Source: DAITQM01 sp036832975 (GTDB taxonomy: Bacteria > Pseudomonadota > Gammaproteobacteria > Xanthomonadales > Wenzhouxiangellaceae). Taken from it: a DNA stretch of 41,470 nucleotides. The DNA is taken from NCBI GenBank assembly GCA_036832975.1, contig DAITQM010000026.1, forward strand, positions 1-41,470. The letters run 5' to 3'. Positions 6,373-16,550 of the stretch are shown here, in pieces. Each line of letters opens with the position of its first letter. Positions within the stretch are counted from its first letter, which is position 1. The notes beneath the pieces were generated by a model. That model was not told the origin of the DNA and did no database searches. It saw only the letters and a list, made by a program, of their open reading frames with translations. Position numbers and translations under genes: made by a program.

Positions 6373-7416
6373 ATGGCAGGCGACAACAGCACGGCCTCCG
6401 AATACATCAAACACCATCTGCAGAATTTGACGTTCGGGCGCCAGCCGAGCGGCGAGTGGGGTTTCGCGCACAATGCGGCCGAGGCGCAGGCCATGGGTTT
6501 CTGGGCGGTCCACGTCGATACGATGGCCTGGTCGGTGGTGCTCGGCGTGCTGTTCGTCACGCTGTTTTACCTGATCGCGCGGCGCGCCACGGCGGGCGTT
6601 CCGGGCCGTCTCCAGGCCGCGGTCGAGAGCCTTGTCGAGTTCGTCGACGGCGCGGTGCGCGAGACGTTCCACGGGCAAAGCCGGCTGGTCGCGCCTCTGG
6701 CGCTGACGCTGTTCGTCTGGATTTTCTTCATGAATCTGATGGATCTTGTGCCGGTCGATTGGCTGCCGTGGCTGGCGCACGGCGCCGGCGTCCAATACCA
6801 GAAAGTCGTGCCGACGACGGACGTCAACGCCACGATGGGCATGGCGATCGCGGTCTTTGCGTTGATTATCTATTACAGTCTGCGCATGAAAGGGGTCGGC
6901 GGGTTTATCGGCGAGTTGACGATGAATCCGATCAATCCCAAGGCCATGGGCATGCCCGTGGTGTTCTGGCCGTTGGTCATGGTCTTCAATTTTCTGCTGG
7001 AGACGGTCGGTCTTTTGGCCAAGCCGATTTCGCTGGGCCTGCGGCTGTTCGGCAATCTTTACGCCGGCGAGCTGATTTTCATCCTGATCGCCCTGGTTTT
7101 CGCCGCCGGTTCGGGCGTCGTTGCCGAGGGCCTGCAGGCGCTGTTCGGCGGGCATGTGCCCGGCTGGTTTTTGTTGTTGTCTTTCGCCGTCGTCGCCGCC
7201 ACCTTGTCTTTGCACGTCAAAGGCGCGCTCAGCACGCGCCGGACGCTTATTTTGGTGCTGGCCGAGATGTTGCTGGCCGGCGGCCTGGCCTTCACCGGAG
7301 GGCAGTTGCTGCACTTCGGGTGGGCGGTGTTTCACATTCTGGTCATTACTTTGCAGGCGTTCATTTTCATGATGTTGACCGTGGTCTATCTCAGCATGGC
7401 CCACGAACATCATTGA
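6373..7416 (+). CDS. atpB: F1Fo ATP synthase subunit a, with enlarged TM5-TM6 region
   Basis: Subunit a forms the two proton half-channels against the c-ring. The match to E. coli AtpB is clear along the chain: YIKHHLQNLT, PLALTLFVWIFFMNLMDL, KPISLGLRLFGNLYAGELIF with the essential Arg224, and WAVFHILVITLQAFIF with His321 and Gln328. The protein is 347 residues against 271 in E. coli. Most of the excess is residues 241-316, about 76 residues between ELIFILIA and WAVFHIL where E. coli has about 14; this stretch contains two more hydrophobic runs (about 264-281 and 291-306). ATG 6373 gives the expected N-terminus; an upstream TTG frame does not look native. Confidence 0.95.
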   Translation: MAGDNSTASEYIKHHLQNLTFGRQPSGEWGFAHNAAEAQAMGFWAVHVDTMAWSVVLGVLFVTLFYLIARRATAGVPGRLQAAVESLVEFVDGAVRETFHGQSRLVAPLALTLFVWIFFMNLMDLVPVDWLPWLAHGAGVQYQKVVPTTDVNATMGMAIAVFALIIYYSLRMKGVGGFIGELTMNPINPKAMGMPVVFWPLVMVFNFLLETVGLLAKPISLGLRLFGNLYAGELIFILIALVFAAGSGVVAEGLQALFGGHVPGWFLLLSFAVVAATLSLHVKGALSTRRTLILVLAEMLLAGGLAFTGGQLLHFGWAVFHILVITLQAFIFMMLTVVYLSMAHEHH

Positions 7417-7470
7417 GCGACGCGCGATGAGATTTTTGCTACCACTTCACTCGGTAACACCGGAGAAATC

Positions 7471-7740
7471 ATGGAAACTGTAATTGGTATGACGGCAATC
7501 GCGATCGGCCTTTTGATCGGCCTCGGGGCGCTGGGCGTCGGCATCGGCGTCGGTATACTCGGCGGCCGCCTGCTGGAAGGCACCGCCCGCCAGCCGGAGC
7601 TGGCCCCGATGCTGCAAGGCAAGTTTTTCCTGGCCATCGGCCTGCTCGATGCGGTGGCGATGATCGGCGTCGGTATCGCTCTGTTTTTCACGTTCGCCAA
7701 CCCGTTCGTCGGTCAATTATTGACCGCGACCGGCGGTTGA
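7471..7740 (+). CDS. atpE: F1Fo ATP synthase subunit c
   Basis: A two-helix hairpin of 89 residues that forms the rotor ring. The Gly-rich first helix (GALGVGIGVGILGG), the polar loop ARQPE at 39-43, and the ion-binding Asp60 in the second helix (GLLDAVAMIGVGIA) are all visible. The Gln/Glu/Ser-Thr set of sodium-driven rings is absent, so it is proton-type. GGAG lies about 6 bases before the ATG. The intergenic space after atpB (54 bases) is short, in keeping with one transcript. Confidence 0.97.
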   Translation: METVIGMTAIAIGLLIGLGALGVGIGVGILGGRLLEGTARQPELAPMLQGKFFLAIGLLDAVAMIGVGIALFFTFANPFVGQLLTATGG

Positions 7741-7778
7741 ACGCCCGGGGTCATTGATGCGCACCGGGAGGTAGGCTC

Positions 7779-8249
7779 GTGAATATCAATCTGACGCTGG
7801 TCTTGCAGTCGATCGCGATGATGATCTTCGTGTGGTTCTGCATGCAGTTCATCTGGCCGCACCTGCTCAGGGCCATCGAGAACCGGCGGGCGACGATCGC
7901 CAGCGGGTTGGCCGCGGCCGAGCAGGCCGAGCGCGAACTCGACGAGGCGCGGCATGAGGCTGAGCGCCTGCGCCACGAGGCGCGCGAGCAGGCGGCGGCG
8001 ATGATCGATCAGGCGGGGCAGCGCGCCGCCCGTCTGGTGGAAGAAGCCAAACGCGACGCGGCGAGCGAGCGGGCGCGGCTCAAAACGGCCGCCGAAAACG
8101 AAATCCAACAGGCCGTCGAACAAGCGCGCGCCACGTTGCGCGGCGAAATCGCCGGCATGGTCGTCCTCGGCGCCGGGCAAGTGCTCGGCAAGGCGATCGA
8201 CGAGGGCGGACACCGCGCCTTGCTCGATGACTTGGTGGCGGGTTTTTAG
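7779..8249 (+). CDS. atpF: F1Fo ATP synthase subunit b
   Basis: The 156-residue stator subunit has the same length as the E. coli protein. It has one N-terminal membrane helix (about 5-26, with WFCMQFIWPHLL) and a long charged coiled coil (about 30-130) rich in Ala, Glu and Arg. It starts with GTG behind a strong GGGAGGT ribosome site. The stop codon directly abuts the ATG of atpH. Confidence 0.95.
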   Translation: MNINLTLVLQSIAMMIFVWFCMQFIWPHLLRAIENRRATIASGLAAAEQAERELDEARHEAERLRHEAREQAAAMIDQAGQRAARLVEEAKRDAASERARLKTAAENEIQQAVEQARATLRGEIAGMVVLGAGQVLGKAIDEGGHRALLDDLVAGF

Positions 8250-8795
8250 ATGGCTGAAGCGATCACTTTGGCGCGGCCCTATGCCAAGGCTTTGTTCGCC
8301 TTGGCCGACAGCCAGGATGCGTTGGCCGCCTGGACCGTAAGGCTCGGCCGTTATGTCGCGATCGTCGAAACGCCTGAAATCAAGGCGTTGATCGGCCACC
8401 CGCGCGTCGATCAACCGGCCCTGGCGCGGCTGATAGCTGAGGTCGGCGCGGCCGGTGGCGATGCCGTCGAAGCGGGGGAGGCGTTGCTCGGCATCCTGGC
8501 CAAGAACGGCCGCCTACCGCTGCTCGGCGAGATCGCTCGTCAATACCGCGAGCAGGTTGCCGCGGCCGAGAACCGGATCGAGGCCGAGGTGACCACCGTG
8601 GTACCGCTGAGCGCGGCGCTCCGCGACAAACTGCTCAGTGCTTTAACCCGGCGTTTCGGTAAAGCAGTGACGCTGCACGAAAAGCAGGATCCGGCGCTCA
8701 TCGGTGGGCTTGTCGTGCGCGCCGGCGATACGGTGATCGACGCTTCGCTCAAAGGCCGGCTGCACCAGCTTGCCGGCGCCATGCGGGGCGGTTGA
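8250..8795 (+). CDS. atpH: F1Fo ATP synthase subunit delta
   Basis: The 181-residue protein joins F1 to the b-dimer stator. The N-terminal helical-bundle start (TLARPYAKALFALA) and the C-terminal motif (DPALIGGLVVRAGDTVIDASLKGRL) are typical. It follows atpF with no gap, pointing to translational coupling. Length agrees with the E. coli protein (177). Confidence 0.96.
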   Translation: MAEAITLARPYAKALFALADSQDALAAWTVRLGRYVAIVETPEIKALIGHPRVDQPALARLIAEVGAAGGDAVEAGEALLGILAKNGRLPLLGEIARQYREQVAAAENRIEAEVTTVVPLSAALRDKLLSALTRRFGKAVTLHEKQDPALIGGLVVRAGDTVIDASLKGRLHQLAGAMRGG

Positions 8796-8878
8796 GTCTG
8801 CCGCGTGATTAACTTTTTTGCATTTGCGCAGAGGCCCGCTTTCACGATGGCCGCCATGGCCGATGAGGATTGAATGAC

Positions 8879-10426
<1,548 letters not shown>

Positions 10427-10460
10427 GCCCGGTGCAGCCGGTGGGCCGGGAGGACTGACG

Positions 10461-11324
10461 ATGGCAGGCGGCCGCGAAATCCGCAGCAAGATCCGCAGCG
10501 TGCAGAACACCCGCAAGGTGACCAGTGCGCTGGAGATGGTCTCGGCGAGCAAGATCCGTAAGTCGCAGGAGCTGATGGCCGCCTCGCGGCCCTACGCCCG
10601 GATGATGCGCCAGGTCATCGGCCACTTGTCGCGGGCCAATCCCGAATACCGCCACCCGTTCACCGTCGGCCGCGACGAAGTCAAGCGCGTCGGTTATATC
10701 GTCATCTCCACCGATCGCGGGCTGTGCGGCGGCTTGAACAGCAACCTGTTCCGCAAACTGCTCGCCGAGTTGCGCGACTGGCAGCGGCGCGGCGTCGAGG
10801 CCGACTTGGTGGTGATCGGCCGCAAGGGTTTGCAGTTTTTCCGCAACCTGAAGGTCAACCTGGCGGCCACCGCCGGCGGGTTGGGCGAAAAACCGCAGAT
10901 CGAGGCGCTGATCGGCGTCGTCAAGGTGATGCTCGATGCTTATCGCGACGGGCAAATCGACCGCTTGACCATCGCCTACAACGATTTCATCAATACGATG
11001 AGCCAGCAGCCGATGTTGATGCCGCTTTTACCGCTGCCGCCCGATACCGACGACCGGATGCTGAAGTTGTGGGATTACATTTACGAGCCCGAGGCGCACG
11101 CCCTGCTCGACGACGTGTTGACCCGCTACATCGAATCTCTGGTCTATCAAAGCGTGCTGGAGAATCTGGCCAGCGAGCACGCGGCGCGCATGGTGGCGAT
11201 GAAGAGCGCCTCGGACAACGCCCACAAATTGATCGGCGAGCTGAACCTGGCCTACAACAAGGCGCGACAAGCGGCGATCACCCAGGAAATTTCCGAAATC
11301 GTCGGCGGCGCGGCGGCGGTCTGA
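10461..11324 (+). CDS. atpG: F1Fo ATP synthase subunit gamma
   Basis: The central rotor shaft of F1, 287 residues, the same length as in E. coli. The N-terminal helix (REIRSKIRSVQNTRKVTSALEM) and the C-terminal helix (NKARQAAITQEISEIVGGA) that form the coiled coil are conserved, as is the segment STDRGLCGGLNSN. A strong GGGAGG site precedes the ATG. Confidence 0.97.
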   Translation: MAGGREIRSKIRSVQNTRKVTSALEMVSASKIRKSQELMAASRPYARMMRQVIGHLSRANPEYRHPFTVGRDEVKRVGYIVISTDRGLCGGLNSNLFRKLLAELRDWQRRGVEADLVVIGRKGLQFFRNLKVNLAATAGGLGEKPQIEALIGVVKVMLDAYRDGQIDRLTIAYNDFINTMSQQPMLMPLLPLPPDTDDRMLKLWDYIYEPEAHALLDDVLTRYIESLVYQSVLENLASEHAARMVAMKSASDNAHKLIGELNLAYNKARQAAITQEISEIVGGAAAV

Positions 11325-11363
11325 AGCGCGCCGCAACGGAGCAATACGGAGCGAGTAACGATT

Positions 11364-12758
11364 ATGTCAGCAGGAAAAATTGTCCAGATCATCGGCGCCG
11401 TGGTCGATATCGAGTTCGACCGCGAGTCCGCCCCCAAGGTGTACGATGCACTCGTCGTCGACGAGCACGATCTCATGCTCGAGGTTCAGCAGCAGCTCGG
11501 CGACGGCGTGGTCCGGGCCATCGCCCTCGGTTCGACCGACGGCTTGAAACGCGGGCTTGCGGTGCGCAACACCGGTTCGCCGATCCAGGTGCCGGTCGGG
11601 GCCTGCACACTCGGCCGCATCATGGACGTCATGGGGCAGCCGATCGACAACGCCGGCGAGATCGGCGAAAAAACGCGCTGGCCGATCCACCGCCAGCCGC
11701 CGAGTTACGTCGAGCAGGCCGCGGCGGTCGAGATCCTGGAAACCGGCATCAAGGTCATCGACTTGATCATGCCCATCTCCAAAGGCGGCAAGATCGGCCT
11801 GTTCGGCGGCGCCGGCGTCGGCAAGACAGTGACCATCATGGAGCTGATCAACAACATCGCCAAGGCGCATTCCGGTCTTTCGGTATTCGCCGGCGTCGGC
11901 GAGCGGACCCGCGAAGGCAACGATTTCTATCACGAGATGAAAGAATCGAACGTCCTCGATAAAGTGGCGATGGTCTTCGGTCAGATGAACGAACCGCCGG
12001 GCAACCGCCTGCGCGTCGCGCTGACCGGCCTGACGATGGCTGAGTTTTTCCGCGAAGAAGGGCGTGACGTCTTGATGTTCATCGACAACATCTACCGCTA
12101 CACGCTGGCCGGTACCGAAGTCTCGGCGCTGCTCGGCCGCATGCCGTCGGCCGTCGGCTACCAGCCGACGCTGGCCGACGAGATGGGCATCTTGCAGGAG
12201 AGGATCACCTCGACCCACACCGGCTCGATCACTTCGTTCCAGGCGGTGTACGTGCCGGCCGACGACCTGACCGATCCGTCGCCGGCGACCACCTTCGCGC
12301 ACCTCGACGCGACGCTGGTGCTCAGCCGGCAGATCGCCGAACTCGGCATTTATCCGGCGGTCGATCCGCTCGACTCGACCTCGCGCCAGCTCGATCCGCT
12401 GGTCGTCGGTCAGGAGCATTACGACGTGGCGCGCCGCGTGCAGAGCACCTTGCAACGCTACAAGGAACTCAAGGACATCATCGCCATCCTGGGTATGGAC
12501 GAACTCAGCGAAGAAGACAAACTGACCGTCGCTCGCGCCCGCAAGGTGCAGCGCTTCTTGTCGCAGCCGTTCTTCGTCGCCGAGACCTTCACCGGCAGCG
12601 CCGGCAAGTACGTGCCGCTGGCCGAGACCATCCGCGGCTTCAAGGCGATTGTCGAGGGCGGCTACGACCACCTGCCGGAGCAGGCGTTCTACATGGTCGG
12701 CGGCATCGAGGAAGCGGAAGAGAAAGGTAAAAAGCTGGCCGCCAAACAGGCGGCGTGA
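11364..12758 (+). CDS. atpD: F1Fo ATP synthase subunit beta
   Basis: The catalytic subunit, 464 residues. The Walker A motif GGAGVGKT is at 148-155, the catalytic Glu180 lies in GVGERTREG, and FIDNIYRYTLAGTEVSALLG is the gammaproteobacterial form of the Walker B region. Much of the second half reads nearly as E. coli AtpD (TSTHTGSITS, SRQLDPLVVGQEHYD, DHLPEQAFYMVGGIEEA), which is the best taxonomic clue in the window. Confidence 0.98.
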   Translation: MSAGKIVQIIGAVVDIEFDRESAPKVYDALVVDEHDLMLEVQQQLGDGVVRAIALGSTDGLKRGLAVRNTGSPIQVPVGACTLGRIMDVMGQPIDNAGEIGEKTRWPIHRQPPSYVEQAAAVEILETGIKVIDLIMPISKGGKIGLFGGAGVGKTVTIMELINNIAKAHSGLSVFAGVGERTREGNDFYHEMKESNVLDKVAMVFGQMNEPPGNRLRVALTGLTMAEFFREEGRDVLMFIDNIYRYTLAGTEVSALLGRMPSAVGYQPTLADEMGILQERITSTHTGSITSFQAVYVPADDLTDPSPATTFAHLDATLVLSRQIAELGIYPAVDPLDSTSRQLDPLVVGQEHYDVARRVQSTLQRYKELKDIIAILGMDELSEEDKLTVARARKVQRFLSQPFFVAETFTGSAGKYVPLAETIRGFKAIVEGGYDHLPEQAFYMVGGIEEAEEKGKKLAAKQAA

Positions 12759-12778
12759 AATACCGGGTGAACGGGTCG

Positions 12779-13216
12779 ATGGCTACAACGATTGGGTCTG
12801 CTTTGAACTGCGATATCGTCAGCGCTGAGGGCGGCATTTATTCCGGGCCGGCGGCGATGGTTTACGCCACCGGCCAGATGGGCGAACTCGGCATCGCGCC
12901 GCGCCACGCGCCGCTTTTGACCCGGCTGAAACCCGGCCAGGTCCGGGTGGAACTCGCCGACGGCGAGATGCTGACGTTTTACGTTTCCGGCGGCATACTC
13001 GAAGTCCAGCCGCACCTCGTCACGGTGCTCGCCGATACCGCGGCGCGCGCCCAGGATCTCGACGAAGCAGCGGCCCTGAAAGCCAAGGAAGAAGCCGAAC
13101 GGCACCTGGCCGAGCGCACCGGAGCAATGGAAATCGCCGAAGCCCAGGCGCAGTTGGCCCAGGCCGTGGCGCAACTGCGGGCCATCGAGAAGCTGCGCAA
13201 GACACTGAAGCGCTGA
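12779..13216 (+). CDS. atpC: F1Fo ATP synthase subunit epsilon
   Basis: The 145-residue inhibitory and coupling subunit of F1. The beta-sandwich domain runs to about residue 95 (IVSAEGGIYSG, GIAPRHAPLLTRLKPG) and is followed by the two-helix C-terminal domain (EAQAQLAQAVAQLRAIEKLRK). ATG 12779 gives the standard start, 20 bases after the atpD stop; an upstream in-frame ATG overlapping atpD is less likely. Confidence 0.95.
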   Translation: MATTIGSALNCDIVSAEGGIYSGPAAMVYATGQMGELGIAPRHAPLLTRLKPGQVRVELADGEMLTFYVSGGILEVQPHLVTVLADTAARAQDLDEAAALKAKEEAERHLAERTGAMEIAEAQAQLAQAVAQLRAIEKLRKTLKR

Positions 13217-13239
13217 GCCGGCATTTCGCCGGCCGCCGG

Positions 13240-13268
13240 CCGCCGGCGCCCCGGCGGTTTGATCTTTG
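13240..13268 (+). terminator. intrinsic terminator of the atp operon
   Basis: A GC-only stem CCGCCGG / CCGGCGG (13240-13246 / 13251-13257) with a 4-nt loop is followed by TTTGATCTTT. Another GCCGGC/GCCGGC pairing lies just upstream (13217-13233). It lies 24 bases after the atpC stop. Confidence 0.6.
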
Positions 13269-13405
13269 CCATTGTTTTTTACCGGCGGTTTGGGTATTCT
13301 TCAGCGGGTGGCGACAGCGCCGGGCGGCGACGATCCAGGGGAGGGGTCGTAGCGGACGAGCCCCGGGATGTCGCGTCTGCTCTTATTACCGTAGGGGTTA
13401 TCTAA

Positions 13406-14386
13406 ATGAATATTCTGCTCCGACTGGCCGCGGCACTCGCTGTGCTTGTGCTGCTCGCCGGCTGTCCGACCGCCGGCACCACGACCAACGTCCGCGACGA
13501 AGGCGGACCGAGTATCGCCGAGGCCCAGGCCGCGGCCTATGACGGGCCGCAGGCCAGAATCGCCGTCGCCCGTTTCACCAATAAATCGCAAGACGCTTAC
13601 AACTGGTATTCGCCGGAAATCGGCGACGGTATGGCCGACATGCTGACCACGGCGCTGTTCAATTCCGGGCGCTTCATCGTGCTCGAACGCCAGGCGCTCG
13701 AAGACGTGCTCGCCGAACAGGATCTGGGCGCCTCGGGTCGCGTCAGCCAGCAGACGGCGGCGGCCATCGGGCAGATCGAGGGCGCCGAATTGCTCGTTGT
13801 CGCCGCGGTCACGGAATTCGAGGGTAACGCCGGCGGCACCCAGGGTGGGGCCGGCGGGTTCGGCGGTGGCGTACTCGGCGCGGTTTTCGGCGGCGTGCGC
13901 AGCGCCCACATGGCGATCGACCTGCGCATCATCGACGCGCGGACCAGCCGCGTGCTGGCGGCGACCAGCGTCGAGGGCGAAGCCAAGGACTTCAACGTCG
14001 GCGGCGCGCTGGCCGGCTACACCGGCAGTGTCGGCCTCGGCGGGGCGCTCTCCACCTGGAAAAACACGCCGCGTGAAAAAGCGCTGCGCCAGGTGATCGG
14101 CTCCGCGGTCGATTACATCATCACCAAGACGCCGGCCTCGTACTATCATTACGGCAGCGGCCGGGCCAGTGCCGCGCTCCCGGCCGGAACCGGCGAGCGG
14201 ATCGTGATCACGGCCACTTCGCTCAACGTCCGCAACGGCCCGGGCGCCGGCAACCCGGTGCAGTTCGGGCTGACCTCGGGGGCGATCGTCGATGTCATGT
14301 CGCGGTCGAGCGGCTGGGTTCAGATCCGCGACGACCAAGGCCGCACCGGCTGGGTTGCCGAGCAGTTTACGGCTAAAGTCAATTGA
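13406..14386 (+). CDS. CsgG-like lipoprotein with C-terminal SH3b domain
   Basis: The 326-residue protein begins with a lipoprotein signal peptide ending in LLAGC (lipidated Cys near residue 22). The body (about 45-250) matches the CsgG family: DGMADMLTTAL, SGRFIVLERQALEDVL, GAELLVVAAVTEF and SVEGEAKDF. CsgG itself is the outer-membrane pore that exports curli. A glycine-rich insert follows the AVTEFE strand. The last 65 residues are a bacterial SH3 domain (TSLNVRNGPG, GWVQIRDDQGRTGWVAEQ), usually a cell-wall-binding module. No curli subunit genes are nearby. A close tandem paralogue follows. Role unknown; an outer-membrane or peptidoglycan-linked assembly is plausible. Confidence 0.8.
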   Translation: MNILLRLAAALAVLVLLAGCPTAGTTTNVRDEGGPSIAEAQAAAYDGPQARIAVARFTNKSQDAYNWYSPEIGDGMADMLTTALFNSGRFIVLERQALEDVLAEQDLGASGRVSQQTAAAIGQIEGAELLVVAAVTEFEGNAGGTQGGAGGFGGGVLGAVFGGVRSAHMAIDLRIIDARTSRVLAATSVEGEAKDFNVGGALAGYTGSVGLGGALSTWKNTPREKALRQVIGSAVDYIITKTPASYYHYGSGRASAALPAGTGERIVITATSLNVRNGPGAGNPVQFGLTSGAIVDVMSRSSGWVQIRDDQGRTGWVAEQFTAKVN

Positions 14387-14438
14387 ACCGAGTATCAGGC
14401 CGCGTGTAGCAATCCCGGGCCGTCTGGAGGGTGAAAGA

Positions 14439-15452
14439 ATGAACATGTCCGTTGTTTCTCCGCGCTGGACTCTTTTCTCGACCCTGCTGGCGGTACTCCT
14501 CGCCGGTCCGGCATTCGGCCAGCAGGTCAAAACCCGAGTCCGTGACAGCGGCGGGCCGAGTATCGCCGAGGCGCAGGCCGCGGCCTACGATGGACCGCAG
14601 GCGCGGATCGCCGTCTCGCGGTTTACCAATAAATCCAAGGACGCTTATCGCTGGTATTCACCGGAAATTGGCGACGGCATGGCCGATATGCTGACCACGG
14701 CGCTGGTCAATTCCGGCCGCTTTATCGTTCTCGAACGCCAGGCGCTCGAAGACGTTCTTGGCGAGCAGGATCTCGGGGCCTCGGGCCGTGTCCGGCAGGA
14801 CACCGCGGCGCCGATCGGCGAGATCGAAGGCGCCGAATTGCTGGTCGTCGCGGCGGTCACTGAATTCGAGGATCATGCCTCGGGCACCGCCGGCGGCGCC
14901 GGTGGCTTCGGCGGCGGCGTGTTCGGGGCGATCGCCGGCAGCCAGAACAAGGCGCACATGGCGATCGACCTGCGCCTGATCGACGCCAAGACCAGCCGCG
15001 TGTTGATGGCGACCAGCGTCGAGGGCGAAGCGAAAGATTACAAGGCCGGTGGTCTGCTCGGCGGTTTCGGTAGCGGTTTCGGGGTGGGTGGCGGCCTGGC
15101 GACCTGGAAAAACACGCCACGCGAAAAAGCGCTGCGCGTCGTGATCGAACGTGCCGCCGAAGAAATCATCCATCGCACGCCGGCGGTGTATTACCACGAT
15201 GGCCAGGCACCCGCCGCCCCGGCCGGTCACCAGCCGGTCACCCGTGCCGCCGATCTCGGCTCGCGGTTGGTGATCACCGGCAACAGCGTCAACGCTCACC
15301 AAGGGCCGAACGCGCAAAGCCCGGTGCAGTACACGCTCGCCGCCGGGGCGATGGTCGACCGTGTTCTCGGCATTCCCGGCTGGGTCCAGATCCGTGACGA
15401 CCAGGGCCGCACCGGCTGGGTCGCCGAACGCGACACCGCGGCGGTGCAATAA
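14439..15452 (+). CDS. CsgG-like/SH3b secreted protein, tandem paralogue without lipobox
   Basis: A 337-residue paralogue of the preceding gene, with long stretches nearly identical (GGPSIAEAQAAAYDGPQARI, YSPEIGDGMADMLTTAL, FIVLERQALEDVL, TWKNTPREKALR). The signal peptide ends in AGPAFGQQ with no Cys, so the mature protein should be released into the periplasm rather than lipidated. It has the same Gly-rich insert and C-terminal SH3b domain (GWVQIRDDQGRTGWVAE), although LNVRNGPG has become VNAHQGPN. The start is ATG 14439 behind GGAGGG; a longer frame into the previous gene is not credible. The pair probably arose by tandem duplication and then split in localisation. Confidence 0.8.
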   Translation: MNMSVVSPRWTLFSTLLAVLLAGPAFGQQVKTRVRDSGGPSIAEAQAAAYDGPQARIAVSRFTNKSKDAYRWYSPEIGDGMADMLTTALVNSGRFIVLERQALEDVLGEQDLGASGRVRQDTAAPIGEIEGAELLVVAAVTEFEDHASGTAGGAGGFGGGVFGAIAGSQNKAHMAIDLRLIDAKTSRVLMATSVEGEAKDYKAGGLLGGFGSGFGVGGGLATWKNTPREKALRVVIERAAEEIIHRTPAVYYHDGQAPAAPAGHQPVTRAADLGSRLVITGNSVNAHQGPNAQSPVQYTLAAGAMVDRVLGIPGWVQIRDDQGRTGWVAERDTAAVQ

Positions 15453-15494
15453 GGGGCAATCGCCGCCCGGCCGCTCCCTTTCGGACCTCCCTTA

Positions 15495-16550
15495 TTAACG
15501 CATATTCCGCTGGATCTCGGCGAGCGCTGCGCTGCCGGGGTTGAGCGCTGCGAAATCGAGTGTCGCCAGAGGTTTTTGGCACGTGCCGGCGGTATCGTGC
15601 ATCTCCGGCAGGCTCTCTTCGAGATAGAAAAGTCCGGTCAGCACTTCGCCCGCCGCCCGGCTGGCGGCCAGTTGGGCGATGACCCCGGCCCGGTCGGTCG
15701 CCGCGAAGCTGTCGTCCAAGCGCCGCAGAATCACTGACGAGCCGTCGTGCAGCGTGACGCGCCGGCCTTCGCCGGGGTGCTGCTCGACGACGATCTCGCT
15801 GGCCGGCGGTACGAAATCGGCGAAGATCGCCGGCCGGTAATGGCTGCGAGTATGGGCGTAGCTCTTGGTCGAGCCTTCGTGGTCGTTGAACGTGACACAC
15901 GGCGAGATGACGTCGATGACGGCGCAACCGCGGTGGGCGATACCGGCTTTGATCAGCGGCACGAGCTGCGCTTTGTCGCCGGAGAAGCCGCGGGCGACGA
16001 AACCACAGCCGAGCGTGATCGCCACCGCCACCGGGTCGATCGCCTGCTGGCGGTTGACTTCGCCGCGCTTGGCTTTGCTGCCGGGGTCGGCCGAGGCCGA
16101 GAACTGCCCCTTGGTCAGGCCGTATACTCCGTTGTTTTCGATCAGATAAAGCATATCGAGGTTGCGGCGGACGGCGTGCGCGAACTGCCCGAAGCCGATC
16201 GACAGCGAATCGCCGTCGCCCGAGACGCCGATGCACACCAGGTCGCGGTTGGCGGCCAGCGCGCCGGTCGCCACGGCGGGCATTCGGCCGTGCACCGAGT
16301 TGAAACCGTGTGCTCCGGAGAGGAAATAGGCCGGGGTCTTCGACGAACAGCCGATGCCCGACATCTTGACCACCTGGGTCGGATCGATGGCCATCTCGAA
16401 AAACGCCTGAACGATCGCCGCGGTGATCGAATCGTGGCCGCAGCCGGCGCACAACGTCGACAGACTGCCTTCGTAGTCTTCCTTGGTCAGGCCGAGGGCA
16501 TTGCGCGGCTGGCCCGGATAGCTGACCTTGGGCTTGGGAATGAAGGTCAT
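15495..16550 (-). CDS. korB: 2-oxoacid:acceptor oxidoreductase beta subunit (KorB-like)
   Basis: The thiamine-diphosphate subunit of a CoA-dependent 2-oxoacid oxidoreductase, most likely acting on 2-oxoglutarate to give succinyl-CoA and reduced cofactor. The 351-residue protein carries CAGCGH near residue 34 and a later GIGCSS (cluster cysteines), GDGDSLSIGFGQ plus ENNGVYGLTKGQ (the TPP and Mg site), and a fourth cysteine in SPCVTFNDH. Its ATG overlaps the stop of the alpha-gamma gene by 4 bases (ATGA), so the two are translated together. Substrate is inferred from length and fusion type, not proven. Confidence 0.88.
   Translation of the reverse strand: MTFIPKPKVSYPGQPRNALGLTKEDYEGSLSTLCAGCGHDSITAAIVQAFFEMAIDPTQVVKMSGIGCSSKTPAYFLSGAHGFNSVHGRMPAVATGALAANRDLVCIGVSGDGDSLSIGFGQFAHAVRRNLDMLYLIENNGVYGLTKGQFSASADPGSKAKRGEVNRQQAIDPVAVAITLGCGFVARGFSGDKAQLVPLIKAGIAHRGCAVIDVISPCVTFNDHEGSTKSYAHTRSHYRPAIFADFVPPASEIVVEQHPGEGRRVTLHDGSSVILRRLDDSFAATDRAGVIAQLAASRAAGEVLTGLFYLEESLPEMHDTAGTCQKPLATLDFAALNPGSAALAEIQRNMR

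Noticed and set aside
6456..7430. Long alternative frames inside the atp genes
   Set aside because: These are Arg-rich readings of GC-rich codons in the wrong frame; the atp frames match known proteins throughout.
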